Origin: Helicobacter sp. 13S00401-1
GTDB lineage: Bacteria > Campylobacterota > Campylobacteria > Campylobacterales > Helicobacteraceae
DNA length: 64,000 bases
Reading direction: 5' to 3'
Assembly: GCF_002272925.1 (NCBI RefSeq)
Contig: NZ_MLAR01000006.1
Span: forward strand, 1 to 64,000
This document shows positions 1 to 8,647 of the stretch, piece by piece. The translations under genes were made by a program, and so were the position numbers. Each line of letters starts with the position of its first letter. Position 1 is the stretch's first letter. The notes under the pieces were generated by a model. That model saw nothing but the letters and a program-made list of their open reading frames with translations. It did no database searches and had not been told where the DNA came from.

Positions 1-5
1 CGTTA

Positions 6-270
6 GCTCGCCCGTTTCGTGGTGCAAAAAAATGGAAACAAGTAAGCAGAAGTGCGAACGCCATTTTTTTGCTAGAAACGGAATTAGCGAGGCTCTCCCC
101 TTGATTGCCGAAAAAGTACCTTTTTCGCAGGTTTTGCGGGAGTGAGGAGGGGTTAAACCCCTTTTTGGTTAAAAGAAAACATAAAAATAGTAAACAGTGT
201 GAAAGAGAAACTGTTGGAATAAAGATTTAGCCAATCTTGTAAAAAGAGTAATCTTGCCTATGATATACGA
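6..270 (+). repeat. Dispersed structured intergenic repeat, copy 1
   Basis: This is one of three related intergenic elements; the others lie near 24.9 and 51.8 kb, all in the same orientation. It begins with GTTTCGTGGTGCAAAAA and soon closes a long stem with TTTTTTTGCTAGAAAC. Two smaller hairpins follow: CGAAAAAG/CTTTTTCG with a 3-base loop, and AGGGG/CCCCT followed by T's, which resembles a terminator. A separate 3' block, GAAACTGTTG-AATAAAG up to TTGCCTAT, is also shared with the other copies. No convincing reading frame runs through it. It could be a structured RNA, a non-autonomous mobile repeat or a decayed element. The left end may lie outside the window. Confidence 0.75.
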
Positions 271-560
271 TCCATAAAAATAAAATAAACCCTAATATAT
301 CACTGATAAAGACTATATATCACTAATTAATATTTACTATTTATCCTAATGCTAATATGACCATAAAGTTTTAAAATAAAAGCTAGCTTACAAAGTGTCA
401 ACTTAAGTTGCTGCATCATGCTTGCTACACTCCTAGTAATTAAAATATAAAAACTTACTTAAATTTTATGATAAATGAGTTTTATAATAAATGCTAGGTT
501 TGCATTTTATAACATGGTATTTATAAATTAGAAAAAAAGATAAAGATAAAATTAGGGTGT
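271..560. other. AT-rich intergenic stretch, no gene seen
   Basis: Roughly 290 bases without a supported reading frame. The only notable item is a 12-base palindrome, CAACTTAAGTTG, near position 400. No tRNA or clear promoter-terminator pair was seen. Confidence 0.5.
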
Positions 561-592
561 ATTAAAACTATGGAATCTAAAAAGATTCCATA
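561..592 (-). terminator. Terminator of the acyl-CoA ligase gene
   Basis: A perfect 10-bp hairpin, TATGGAATCT/AGATTCCATA, with a 4-base loop lies about 50 bases past the stop of the minus-strand ligase gene. It is followed on that strand by GTTTTAAT. Its arms contain the GAATCT core that is over-represented throughout the window. Confidence 0.6.
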
Positions 593-644
593 ACTACTAA
601 AGTCTAAAGCTAGGCTTTATATAAAAACTTAAAGGCTTACAATA

Positions 645-2594
645 CTAGCAAAGTGTATCTCTAGCATCTACTATGTTGTCAAAGTATAAGATTTTATTTT
701 TCAAGCAGTATTTTCTTGCTTCTTCCATAGTAGATCCACCCATTAAGATAGGAACTACTTTATGTTTGAATTTATTTTCAACTAAGATTTCTACAGTACC
801 TAGAGGATCAGTCATATCTTGAGGGCTTATTATCATATAGATTAGATCTAAGCCTTCAAACTCATCTACGATTTTTAGTGTTTTTTCATATCTATCTTTT
901 AAAGCATCCCCTATGATGTCAATTGGATTTGATCTAGGCCATACACTTGGTAAGATAGCATCTAGTTTTTTCTTATCATCTTCGCTTAACTCAAAAAGTT
1001 CTCTTCCTCTTGAAGCTATACCATCAGTTAAAACAGTTCCTGGACCACCAGCATTAGTTATGATAGCTATCTTTTTGTCGTTATGGAACATTGGTGCTAG
1101 GATTAGTGCATCTAGGTTATCTACTACATTTACACCTAAACTTTTCATAACACCTTCAAACATAGCGTAATTACCACTTAAGTTACCAGTGTGAGAAAAA
1201 GCTGCTTTTGCAGATGCTGCGCTTTTTGCAGATTTAAATAGATAAACTGGTTTTTTGCAAGCCCTTATAGCATTACATAAACTTCTACCTCTATTAACGC
1301 CTTCTACGTAAACTGATATAGCTTTACATTCAGGTGCAGAATTAAACATAGGGATAAACTCTGCAGTTCTTAAATCCATAGCATTACCAACACTTACAAG
1401 GTGAGAAAAGCCAATGCCAAGCTCATAAGCCCTATCCATTTGTGCGGCTAATACAGCACCTGATTGAGACATAAAAGATATATAGCCTGGTTTTACGTGG
1501 TCAGTTCCAAAAGTTAGGTTAAGGTGAGTTTCAGATGAGTAAAATCCTAAACAGTTAGGCCCTATAGCATTAATGTTATGTTTTTCTATAAGACGTGCTA
1601 GCTCTTCTTCTTCTGCTGCATGTCCACTTTCTTTAAAACCAGCTGTTATAACAACTAGATTTTTAAGACCTTTTTTTATTAATTGCTGTACTGTTGGTAT
1701 TACAAATTTAGCAGGGATGGCGATAGCTGCTGTATCTATATTATCACAAGGGATTTCATCTACGCTTTTATAAAGTGTGTGACCAAAAAGCTTTCCGCCT
1801 TTTGCATTTACATAATAAAGATTCCCAGTAAAGTTAAGCGCATTTTTAGCTACAGCATATCCAGCTTTATCAGGCTCTGTGCTTGCACCAATTATTGCTA
1901 CATTTTTATTATCTAAAAAGTTTGGTCTGTTTTCTCTTTTCATATCTTCATGATAAGTTTTAGTGCCTCTTTTTATCCTAGCATCAACTGCTACTAAACC
2001 ATCTTTTGTTAGTTTTAATGGGTTTAAGTCAAGCTCTAAGATATCTTCGTTTTCTTTTAACATCTTTTGAACACTTTGTATAAAGCTAACTGCTTCTTTT
2101 AAAGTATGAGAACTTCCTCTAAATCCTTCAAAAAGTTTAGCTATCTTTGTAGTATTAAGCGCACGAACTATTTCTTCTTCAGTTGCATCACTTACAACAT
2201 AGCATACATCTTTATATAACTCTAAGTAGATTCCACCCTTACCAAAAAGTATAACGTGGCCAAAAGTATTATCTTCAACACAGCCGATGTAAAGCTCTTC
2301 ACCATCTATCATCTCAGTGATGATAAAGCCATCTTTAGAATCTAAAGTGATGTTGTGCTTTTTTAGATTTTCTATTATTTCTTTTCTGCCTCTTTCTAAG
2401 TCTTCATTACTTCTTAGATTTAAGACAACACCACCTACATCACTTTTATGCACGACTTTTGGAGACTGTATCTTAATAACAGCTGGAAATTTATCAAAAC
2501 TGATTTTAGAATCTAAACCCACGGAGGTAGTTTTAGGAGTTCTTATGCCATATTTACCTAGAAATTCATAAAGCTGACTTTCATTCATGTCCAT
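645..2594 (-). CDS. ADP-forming acyl-CoA (acetate-CoA) ligase family protein
   Basis: Probably interconverts an acyl-CoA, ADP and phosphate with the free acid, CoA and ATP in the cytoplasm. The N-terminal ~210 residues look like an ATP-grasp (beta) domain (IKIQSPKVVHKSDVGGV, FGKGGI). A Rossmann CoA-binding domain follows (NVAIIGASTEP), then a succinyl-CoA-ligase-like domain with SQSGAV and the SHTG segment that should carry the phosphorylated His. The beta-alpha order reverses the more common alpha-beta fusion of ~700 residues. The ATG at 2594 follows AAGAAGGA; the frame also opens upstream at a TTG. It lies 275 bases behind an alcohol dehydrogenase gene on the same strand. The acyl substrate cannot be told from sequence. 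Confidence 0.85.
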   Translation of the reverse strand: MDMNESQLYEFLGKYGIRTPKTTSVGLDSKISFDKFPAVIKIQSPKVVHKSDVGGVVLNLRSNEDLERGRKEIIENLKKHNITLDSKDGFIITEMIDGEELYIGCVEDNTFGHVILFGKGGIYLELYKDVCYVVSDATEEEIVRALNTTKIAKLFEGFRGSSHTLKEAVSFIQSVQKMLKENEDILELDLNPLKLTKDGLVAVDARIKRGTKTYHEDMKRENRPNFLDNKNVAIIGASTEPDKAGYAVAKNALNFTGNLYYVNAKGGKLFGHTLYKSVDEIPCDNIDTAAIAIPAKFVIPTVQQLIKKGLKNLVVITAGFKESGHAAEEEELARLIEKHNINAIGPNCLGFYSSETHLNLTFGTDHVKPGYISFMSQSGAVLAAQMDRAYELGIGFSHLVSVGNAMDLRTAEFIPMFNSAPECKAISVYVEGVNRGRSLCNAIRACKKPVYLFKSAKSAASAKAAFSHTGNLSGNYAMFEGVMKSLGVNVVDNLDALILAPMFHNDKKIAIITNAGGPGTVLTDGIASRGRELFELSEDDKKKLDAILPSVWPRSNPIDIIGDALKDRYEKTLKIVDEFEGLDLIYMIISPQDMTDPLGTVEILVENKFKHKVVPILMGGSTMEEARKYCLKNKILYFDNIVDARDTLC

Positions 2595-2869
2595 ATTAAA
2601 TCCTTCTTTTTTTTGATCTCTTGCACTTTTGCAAGACAAATATATCTTCCTTGCTCTTTACAAGCCTATTTGGTATATTTGAACGTATTTTAACGCTTTT
2701 TAAGACAATTAGGATTTAGATTAATAAGCTTTTTTTAAGAAAATGATATAAGTAGATTCCTTGAGTGGATGAAATTTGCGCACCTAAAGCCCATGAGACA
2801 GCTAGGAATCTTAAAACTCCTAACTGCTAATTTATTTTAGAAAAAATTAAAGCCTAGCTCACTTAAGTG

Positions 2870-3964
2870 CTACCAAGTGATCTTAACTGTTGGTTTAATA
2901 AGCCCTTTAGGTTTATCTTTCATGATAGCAAGTGCAGTTTCAATCTCACTAAAGCCACTTAGTCTATTAGTCATTAGTGGTCTTACATTTAGCTTTTTGG
3001 TTTGAAGTAGACTTGCTAAAGTCTCCATCCTATAGCGGCCTCCTGGAGTTAGTCCACCTTTTATGGTCTTGTGTCCCATACCTACGTTCCAAGAAAGACG
3101 AGGTATAGTTATAAACTCTCCTTTACCTAGATAGTTAACATTTGAGACTATACCTCCATTTTTTAAGCAATCACACGCTGCTCCTATAGTAGTTAAATCT
3201 CCACCTGCTACAAGAACTTTATCAACTCCAACGCCTTTAGTAAGCTCTATAATTTGTTCTTGGAAGGGTGCGTTTTTAAAGTTTACATAGTGGGTTGCAC
3301 CATAGTGTTTATGGGCTATCTCATATCTATCATCTACTGCATCAACTGCATATATATGGCTAGCTCCCATTAAGTTAGCACCCGCTGTTGCCATAAGACC
3401 TACTGGCCCTAGACCTATAACTGCTACGCTTTCACCATGCTTTATCTCTGCGTTTTCAGCACAGTGAAATCCTGTAGTTACCATATCAGTTAAGATTACA
3501 GCATCTTCTATATCTACGCCCTCTGGAACCTTAGCTACGTTAGCATCAACGTCATTAACATGGAACTTGCTAGCAAAAACTCCATCTTTAAAGTTAGAAA
3601 ATTTCCACCCGCCAAGTGCGTCACTTAGCAGTCTTCCACTGTGTTGGGCAAAGCCTCTTTGGGCATTTATAGTGCCCCAGTCTGGAGTGATAGCTGGGAC
3701 TATGACTATATCTCCTGGTTTAAAATCTTTTACATCTTTACCAACTTCTAGTATCTCAGCTACGCTTTCATGACCTAAAAACATATCATGACGCTCGCCT
3801 ATACCACCTTCATAAACAGTGTGTAAGTCACTAGTACAAGGAGCAACAACAACTGGACGACAGTAAGCATCTCTTGGACCAAGAGGAGTTAACTCTTTTT
3901 CGTCTTTTTCTATCCAGCCAACTGATCCGATTTTTAACATCGCAAAACCTTTAACAGTACCCAT
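2870..3964 (-). CDS. Zinc-dependent secondary-alcohol dehydrogenase (MDR family)
   Basis: Oxidises secondary alcohols or reduces ketones with a nicotinamide cofactor. The protein follows the Thermoanaerobacter brockii enzyme almost throughout: APCTSD with zinc ligand Cys43, GHES with His65-Glu66, VPAITPDW, the TDMVTTGFH segment with the fourth ligand region, and GLGPVGL for the dinucleotide. After the second beta strand the sequence reads AVDAVDDR where the NADP-specific T. brockii enzyme has Gly-Ser-Arg, so I infer a preference for NAD. The 364-residue length is normal. The start has AAAGGA upstream. A ligase gene 275 bases downstream on the same strand may be co-transcribed. Confidence 0.9.
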   Translation of the reverse strand: MGTVKGFAMLKIGSVGWIEKDEKELTPLGPRDAYCRPVVVAPCTSDLHTVYEGGIGERHDMFLGHESVAEILEVGKDVKDFKPGDIVIVPAITPDWGTINAQRGFAQHSGRLLSDALGGWKFSNFKDGVFASKFHVNDVDANVAKVPEGVDIEDAVILTDMVTTGFHCAENAEIKHGESVAVIGLGPVGLMATAGANLMGASHIYAVDAVDDRYEIAHKHYGATHYVNFKNAPFQEQIIELTKGVGVDKVLVAGGDLTTIGAACDCLKNGGIVSNVNYLGKGEFITIPRLSWNVGMGHKTIKGGLTPGGRYRMETLASLLQTKKLNVRPLMTNRLSGFSEIETALAIMKDKPKGLIKPTVKITW

Positions 3965-4440
3965 AACATATCCTTTATCTATACAATTTAGCAGTTTCTT
4001 AAATGTCTTTTAAAGATGCTTAAGCTTTTAACATCTAAACATATAGAAACTATGAATAATCTATCACTGAAAAATCTTTTTAGTAACAACACAAGCATTT
4101 TTATTAGAAATAAAATGCTTGCCTTTACTAAAAGTAACTACTATAAAAAAAGTATGTGTAAGCATTCACATTTTGAAACACTCACACCCTTCTTTGTCTT
4201 GCTACTTTTAATAAAAAGAGTAAGTTTTTATAGTGCGAACTCTCCATTAAGTTAAAGATTCTATGAAAGAAAAAAGTTAAGAAGAAGATAAACTAAGGTG
4301 TCTTTAGATCTAGTCTTTTAAGGCATATCACGCTTAAGAGATTTTAAAAATATTTCAAGTAAATCTTAGCTTTATGATACAAAGTTGCAAGAGAAAATAT
4401 AAAGGTAGTAAATATTATATAAGTGTTAATTAAATGTTAA
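3965..4440. other. Intergenic, no gene supported
   Basis: Upstream of the divergent dehydrogenase and before the first candidate small RNA. A 79-codon open frame at 4016-4255 has no ribosome site and no recognisable sequence, so it is not called. The rest is AT-rich. Confidence 0.5.
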
Positions 4441-4452
4441 TTATTCTTAATA

Positions 4453-4458
4453 TATAAT
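4453..4458 (+). promoter_or_regulatory. -10 box TATAAT of candidate small RNA 1
   Basis: A perfect TATAAT within ATTCTTAATATATAATCC. The same arrangement (ATTCTTAA-ATATAAT-C) recurs 433 bases on, before a second candidate RNA. No gene starts within 850 bases downstream. Confidence 0.6.
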
Positions 4459-4464
4459 CCAAGC

Positions 4465-4568
4465 GTGCATTTACATACAACTAACTTGCACAAACTAACA
4501 CTGCATTATTTTGTAATCACACTCCTAAAACTCTATGACTTACTTACCACAAGTCATAGGGCGTTTTT
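4465..4568 (+). ncRNA. Candidate small RNA 1, ~104 nt
   Basis: Bounded by a perfect -10 box and a strong intrinsic terminator, with no open reading frame between. The 5' part is poorly structured. An ACTCCT stretch at about 4521-4526 is complementary to a Shine-Dalgarno sequence, as in many trans-acting RNAs. The 3' hairpin CTATGACTT/AAGTCATAG is followed by GGCG and five T's. No known family was recognised. Confidence 0.6.
4533..4568 (+). terminator. Intrinsic terminator of candidate small RNA 1
   Basis: Nine perfect base pairs (CTATGACTT/AAGTCATAG), extendable by one G-U and one G-C pair, with a 9-base loop and then GCGTTTTT. It is one of the clearest intrinsic terminators in the window, yet no protein gene ends near it. 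Confidence 0.75.
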
Positions 4569-4885
4569 ACTAACTACTTTTAGCTTTCTTAATTAACCTA
4601 AATATCCTAGCTTTTAAGCAAACTAGTATCTCTTAAACTTTAAAGATTATTTGTAACTTTTTATATAAGTAGTGTGTATATTTAACACAAAAGTTAAGTA
4701 AATATTTAATTATTATAATAAAATAAGATTCTATTAGCCAAATATCTTTAATTTTATAAATTATTAATTTGTAATAAATATCCTTAAACTTCATAAACTA
4801 GGGCATATATGTATCAATATGCTATCTTTTTAGACAAATAAAAAAAGTAAATCATTAATTAATATCTACTTAAGAATTCTTAACA

Positions 4886-4891
4886 TATAAT
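4886..4891 (+). promoter_or_regulatory. -10 box TATAAT of candidate small RNA 2
   Basis: TATAAT in the context ATTCTTAACATATAATTCC, nearly the same context as the box at 4453. The next protein gene begins 460 bases downstream. Confidence 0.5.
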
Positions 4892-4897
4892 TCCACT

Positions 4898-5069
4898 GTG
4901 TTTATAGCATTTTATGTTCAGGCGCTTCTAAGAATATATTTACTGCTTTAGGCACATGGTTTTTTGGTCCTAGTTTTCAATCAGTCCTAGACTAACAGCA
5001 TTAAGTACTTCTCATTAGTGCACTTCCTAGTCATTACTCCAACACGAACGGAAGTGCATTTATGTTTTT
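4898..5069 (+). ncRNA. Candidate small RNA 2, ~170 nt
   Basis: Starts after a perfect -10 box and ends at the hairpin GCACTTCC/GGAAGTGC (22-base loop) followed by ATTTATGTTTTT. No coding frame is apparent. The length matches 6S RNA, but I could not fold the ends into the long closing stem expected of 6S, so no family is assigned. A further 10-bp hairpin, TTCTGATACC/GGTGTCAGAA, lies just beyond at 5095-5122. Confidence 0.4.
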
Positions 5070-5219
5070 ATCATTCCTTATAGCATTAACGTTGTTCTGA
5101 TACCTATAACAAGGTGTCAGAAATCTAAAAAACTTAAATCCATAAAACCATACAAATATTTATTAGGCAAAAAATAGCAAAAGTGGTAAATATGTAGCCA
5201 TATTTATGAACTTTTGGTT

Positions 5220-5225
5220 TACAAT
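5220..5225 (+). promoter_or_regulatory. -10 box TACAAT upstream of the gene at 5350
   Basis: TACAAT is also the -10 sequence before pstC, metG, htrA and a glycosyltransferase gene in this window. Starting about seven bases on, the transcript would have a leader of ~118 nt before the ATG at 5350. Confidence 0.45.
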
Positions 5226-5349
5226 ATGCAGTTTACTTAGAGCTCGGGTAGATCTTGTCCGTAAAAGTAGCATTATTTGATGCATTAGATTAGTGAAAGT
5301 AAGGTTGTTTTAAACACTTTATTTTCTTAGATTATCCTAGGAGGATATT

Positions 5350-5706
5350 ATGTTAGATGAAAGTTCTCTCTGCCAAGCTGTAAAAGATGAGTTGTTAAAA
5401 AAGTGCTGCATAGTAAAAGAAGATGATGAAGTCTTAACTGATGCACTTAACTCTGTGGTTATAAAATACCTTCAAAACGTAGACCTTGCAACTCTGAAAA
5501 ATATATCAGCTACTCAAAAAGAGCTTGACTCTCTAGTAGATGTCTTGTGTGCTGAGCTTATAAGTCAACTAGAAGAACTCATACGTAACTATAAAAGTTT
5601 TATGCATGATTTTGGTTCAACTTTAATAAAGCAAGTAGTAGACACAAGAGAAAACCACTCTAAGATTGAAGAAATAGATCTAGATAAACTAACCCCTAAC
5701 TGCTAG
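5350..5706 (+). CDS. Protein of unknown function, 118 residues
   Basis: Not recognised. The start is well supported by AGGAGG seven bases before the ATG. The protein appears mostly alpha-helical and soluble, acidic towards the C terminus, with Cys8 and a Cys-Cys pair at 19-20 and a final Cys. There is no signal peptide or membrane segment. It lies 112 bases upstream of ttcA on the same strand and has its own candidate promoter and a long leader. Codon use resembles its neighbours, so it is probably a real lineage-specific gene. Confidence 0.7.
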   Translation: MLDESSLCQAVKDELLKKCCIVKEDDEVLTDALNSVVIKYLQNVDLATLKNISATQKELDSLVDVLCAELISQLEELIRNYKSFMHDFGSTLIKQVVDTRENHSKIEEIDLDKLTPNC

Positions 5707-5818
5707 TTTTTAAAATATAAAAAAAGCTAGGCGTTATGCCCATGCTTGCAGCCTTATGTTAAAATGCCTTTTTTGACTATACCTAGTCTTTAATATACAA
5801 CTTAACCAAAGAACACCC

Positions 5819-6589
5819 ATGAGTATAACGATAAGCAAAAAAATTCTAAACACAGTAGGAAGATGTAACGCAAAATATAAGCTAGTACAAGATGGTGATA
5901 AAGTCTTACTTGGTCTTAGTGGCGGGAAAGATTCCACACTGCTAGCTACTATCTTAAAACATATGCAACGCCATGCACCTTTTGATTTCGAGTTTTTAGC
6001 ACTCACGGTAGATTACGGAAGAGGTGGGGAGCATGTTGATAACTACATACACTCACAAAACTATTGTAACTCCCTTGATATCCCTTTTAAGATTCAAAGA
6101 ACAGACATTTATCAAACCTTAGAAAACTCCAAACGTGAAAATAGCATCTATTGCTCTTTTTGCTCACGCATGAGACGAGGTGAACTCTACTCTTACGCGC
6201 TTAAAAATGGCTTTAATAAAATAGCCCTTGGTCACCACTTAGATGATGCCTGTGAAAGCTTTTTTATGAATCTCACTTATAATGGCGCCTTACGATCCAT
6301 GCCCCCACGCTATAAGGCTGAAAACGGCCTTGAAGTAGTGCGCCCCTTAATCTTTGTTAGAGAAAGACAGATTATAGATTTTATAGAATCTAATAAGATT
6401 TATATAGCTCCAGATTGCAATTGTCCTATTAACTGGCTTCCTGAAGATAAGCGTCCGCGTGCAAGAGCTGAAAATAAAGAGCTTTTAAAAGACTTAGAAT
6501 CTAAAAATCCCAATCTTTTTAAGTCTTTAAAAAGTGCTTTTGAAAATATACATTTAAATAGTTTTTTTAATGAGGAGTATCTAGATTAG
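5819..6589 (+). CDS. ttcA: tRNA 2-thiocytidine biosynthesis protein TtcA
   Basis: Adenylates C32 of certain tRNAs with ATP and replaces the oxygen with sulfur in the cytoplasm; the family uses an Fe-S cluster. The PP-loop SGGKDS is at residues 34-39. The cysteine pair CSFC is at 112-115, and a third cluster cysteine lies in DCNCP around 200-202. GHHLDDACESFFMN is typical of TtcA. The 256-residue length is usual. The ribosome site before the ATG is weak (AAAGAA). A convergent hairpin terminator separates it from rho. Confidence 0.93.
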   Translation: MSITISKKILNTVGRCNAKYKLVQDGDKVLLGLSGGKDSTLLATILKHMQRHAPFDFEFLALTVDYGRGGEHVDNYIHSQNYCNSLDIPFKIQRTDIYQTLENSKRENSIYCSFCSRMRRGELYSYALKNGFNKIALGHHLDDACESFFMNLTYNGALRSMPPRYKAENGLEVVRPLIFVRERQIIDFIESNKIYIAPDCNCPINWLPEDKRPRARAENKELLKDLESKNPNLFKSLKSAFENIHLNSFFNEEYLD

Positions 6590-6646
6590 CTTTTTTTAAT
6601 AGAGCAATCTAGTATTTTTATAGTTTATTAAAAAACTAGATTCTAT

Positions 6647-6666
6647 AAAAGCTATGAGCTTTTTTT
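6647..6666. terminator. Bidirectional terminator between ttcA and rho
   Basis: AAAAGCT-atg-AGCTTTT followed by more T's. It sits between two convergent genes and carries A's on one side and T's on the other, so it can serve both strands. A second inverted pair with AATCTAGT arms lies just before it. Confidence 0.55.
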
Positions 6667-6724
6667 AATGCTAGTTTGATCACTCCTTACTTACAACAAA
6701 GTAGTAGTGGCATAATATAAGTTT

Positions 6725-8074
6725 TTAATTCATAGCGCTTAAAAACTCATCGTTATTTTTAGTATCTTTTAGCTTTGAGTAGATAAAAGTTAAGGCTTCT
6801 ATATCATCCATTTGCTGCATAGTATTTCTTAGTACCCACACTTTGCTAAGCTTATCTTCACCAAGTAATAAGTTATCTTTTCTAGTACCTGACTTTAAGA
6901 TATCAAAGGCTGGATATATACGTCTATCAGCGATATTTCTAGCTAATACTATTTCAGAGTTACCAGTTCCTTTAAACTCTTCAAATATAACTTCATCCAT
7001 ACGTGATCCAGTCTCTATAAGAGCTGTAGCTATGATGGTTAGTGAACCACCATTTTCGATATTACGTGCCGCTCCAAAGAAACGCTTTGGTTTGTGAAGT
7101 GCATTAGCATCAACTCCACCACTTAAAACCTTGCCGCTTGAAGGAGTGACTGCATTATAAGCCCTTGCCAAACGAGTTATAGAATCTAATAATATAACTA
7201 CATCTTTACCTAGTTCTATACGTCTTTTTGCACGTTCTATAACTATCTCAGCCATGCGTATATGATTACTTGAAGGCATATCAAAAGTTGATGCAAAAAC
7301 TTGTCCTTTAACACTTCTTTGCATATCTGAAACTTCTTCTGGTCTTTCATCTACTAATAAGACCATTAACTCAACTTCTGGATGATTATAAGAGATACCA
7401 TGGGCTAGTTCTTTCATAAGCTCAGTCTTACCAGTACGTGGAGGGGCTACTATAAGGGCACGCTGACCTTTACCTATAGGAGTAAAAAGATCTAACATGC
7501 GACCTGTAACTTTTTTGTTGTTGTATTCTAACTTTAGTTGCTCAGTTGGGAAAACTGGAGTTAGGTTTTCAAAAAGTGGACGAGACTTTATCTCTTCAAA
7601 ACTTACGTTATTAATACCTTCTATCTTTAAAAGGGCGTAGTACTTTTCTTGATCTTTTGGCGCGCGTACTTGACCAGTTATTATGTCACCATTTCTTAAA
7701 GCAAACTTTTGAATCTGACTTTGGCTTACATAGGTATCATGCTGGGTATCTGAAAACTTTTCATCCATACTTCTTAAAAAGCCATGACTATCATTTACTA
7801 TCTCTAAGATTCCTGAGATAAGGATATATCCACCTTGTGAAACTTGGATTTTTAAAATCTCAAATATTAAATCTTGCCTTAAAAACTCATGGGGATTTTG
7901 TACACCTAGACTTTGGGCTATCTCTACTAGTGTTGAAAGGGGCTTTATCTTTAAGTCTTCCATCCTATAAGCATTAACAGGTGTATGAGTACGTTTTTCT
8001 TTAACTTCTTTTTTGTGTTTGTTTTCGTTGTTTTTTTCTTCTTGATTTTTGCCTGCAACTACTTTTTCATTCAT
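6725..8074 (-). CDS. rho: Transcription termination factor Rho
   Basis: Hexameric RNA-dependent ATPase that releases transcripts. It has a basic/acidic N-terminal extension of ~40 residues, the Rho N-terminal helix and cold-shock-like RNA-binding domain, then the RecA-type motor. The motor carries Walker A PPRTGKT near residue 211, the Walker B segment [14 protein letters not shown], the Q-loop [14 protein letters not shown] and the R-loop EFKGTGNSE. The 449-residue length is normal. The ATG has AGAAGGG upstream. Two tRNA genes lie just upstream on the same strand. Confidence 0.97.
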   Translation of the reverse strand: MNEKVVAGKNQEEKNNENKHKKEVKEKRTHTPVNAYRMEDLKIKPLSTLVEIAQSLGVQNPHEFLRQDLIFEILKIQVSQGGYILISGILEIVNDSHGFLRSMDEKFSDTQHDTYVSQSQIQKFALRNGDIITGQVRAPKDQEKYYALLKIEGINNVSFEEIKSRPLFENLTPVFPTEQLKLEYNNKKVTGRMLDLFTPIGKGQRALIVAPPRTGKTELMKELAHGISYNHPEVELMVLLVDERPEEVSDMQRSVKGQVFASTFDMPSSNHIRMAEIVIERAKRRIELGKDVVILLDSITRLARAYNAVTPSSGKVLSGGVDANALHKPKRFFGAARNIENGGSLTIIATALIETGSRMDEVIFEEFKGTGNSEIVLARNIADRRIYPAFDILKSGTRKDNLLLGEDKLSKVWVLRNTMQQMDDIEALTFIYSKLKDTKNNDEFLSAMN

Positions 8075-8196
8075 AAAAACCCTTCTGAATTAGTACATGT
8101 TTTGGAATCGTAAAATCTCAATACCTTTTAGGAATAATATTATTAAATTTGGTAGAAAAATATTTATGCTCAATAAGACTAAATTAAAGTAAGAAT

Positions 8197-8273
<77 letters not shown>

Positions 8274-8283
8274 ATAAAATAAA

Positions 8284-8358
8284 TGGCTGGGATAAAAGGA
8301 TTCGAACCTCTGAATGCCTGGACCAAAACCAGGTGCCTTACCGCTTGGCGATATCCCA
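8284..8358 (-). tRNA. tRNA-Gln (UUG)
   Basis: The minus strand shows acceptor arms TGGGATA/TATCCCA, anticodon stem CCTGG/CCAGG with loop TTTTGGT (anticodon TTG), T-arm GGTTCGAATCC, and an encoded GCCA end. It lies just upstream of the initiator tRNA, and the two are likely one transcript. Confidence 0.95.
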
Positions 8359-8635
8359 ACAATGATCATAATCTCGTAATTGAAAGTTGAATACTATCTT
8401 ATTAAAAACTAAAAGTCAAGGAGGAAAACCCTTCTTTGTCCTAATAGAGATTCTTATAGAACTACATCATTTTATATAAGAAATTCCAATCTCCTTACAT
8501 TATTGACCAGATATTTATTCCAATACTTTCTTTTTCTATATTTTCTTATCTATATATTTTTCTTCAACCAAACAAGTTATTAGATTTATAAAAAAGCAAA
8601 AAAAGAAAGTAAGGATAAGAAAGTAAGGGATAAGG
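8359..8635. other. Intergenic upstream of the type I toxin candidate
   Basis: AT-rich, without a gene. At 8490-8501 the plus strand holds TCTCCTTACAT, which read on the minus strand gives the same ATGTAAGGAGA that forms the toxin ribosome site at 8736-8746. No toxin frame follows on the minus strand, so this may be a decayed inverted copy of that leader, or chance. Confidence 0.3.
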
Positions 8636-8641
8636 TATAAT
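8636..8641 (+). promoter_or_regulatory. -10 box TATAAT of the toxin mRNA
   Basis: A perfect TATAAT in AAGGTATAATTTTTT. Initiation about seven bases on would place the mRNA 5' end at ~8648, exactly at the foot of a stable hairpin. Confidence 0.65.
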
Positions 8642-8647
8642 TTTTTA

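Noticed and set aside
4016-4255. 79-codon open frame upstream of candidate small RNA 1
   Set aside because: No ribosome site, AT-rich composition and no recognisable sequence; likely chance.
4898-5069. 6S RNA
   Set aside because: Length fits, but the ends do not form the long closing stem and no central bubble could be drawn.
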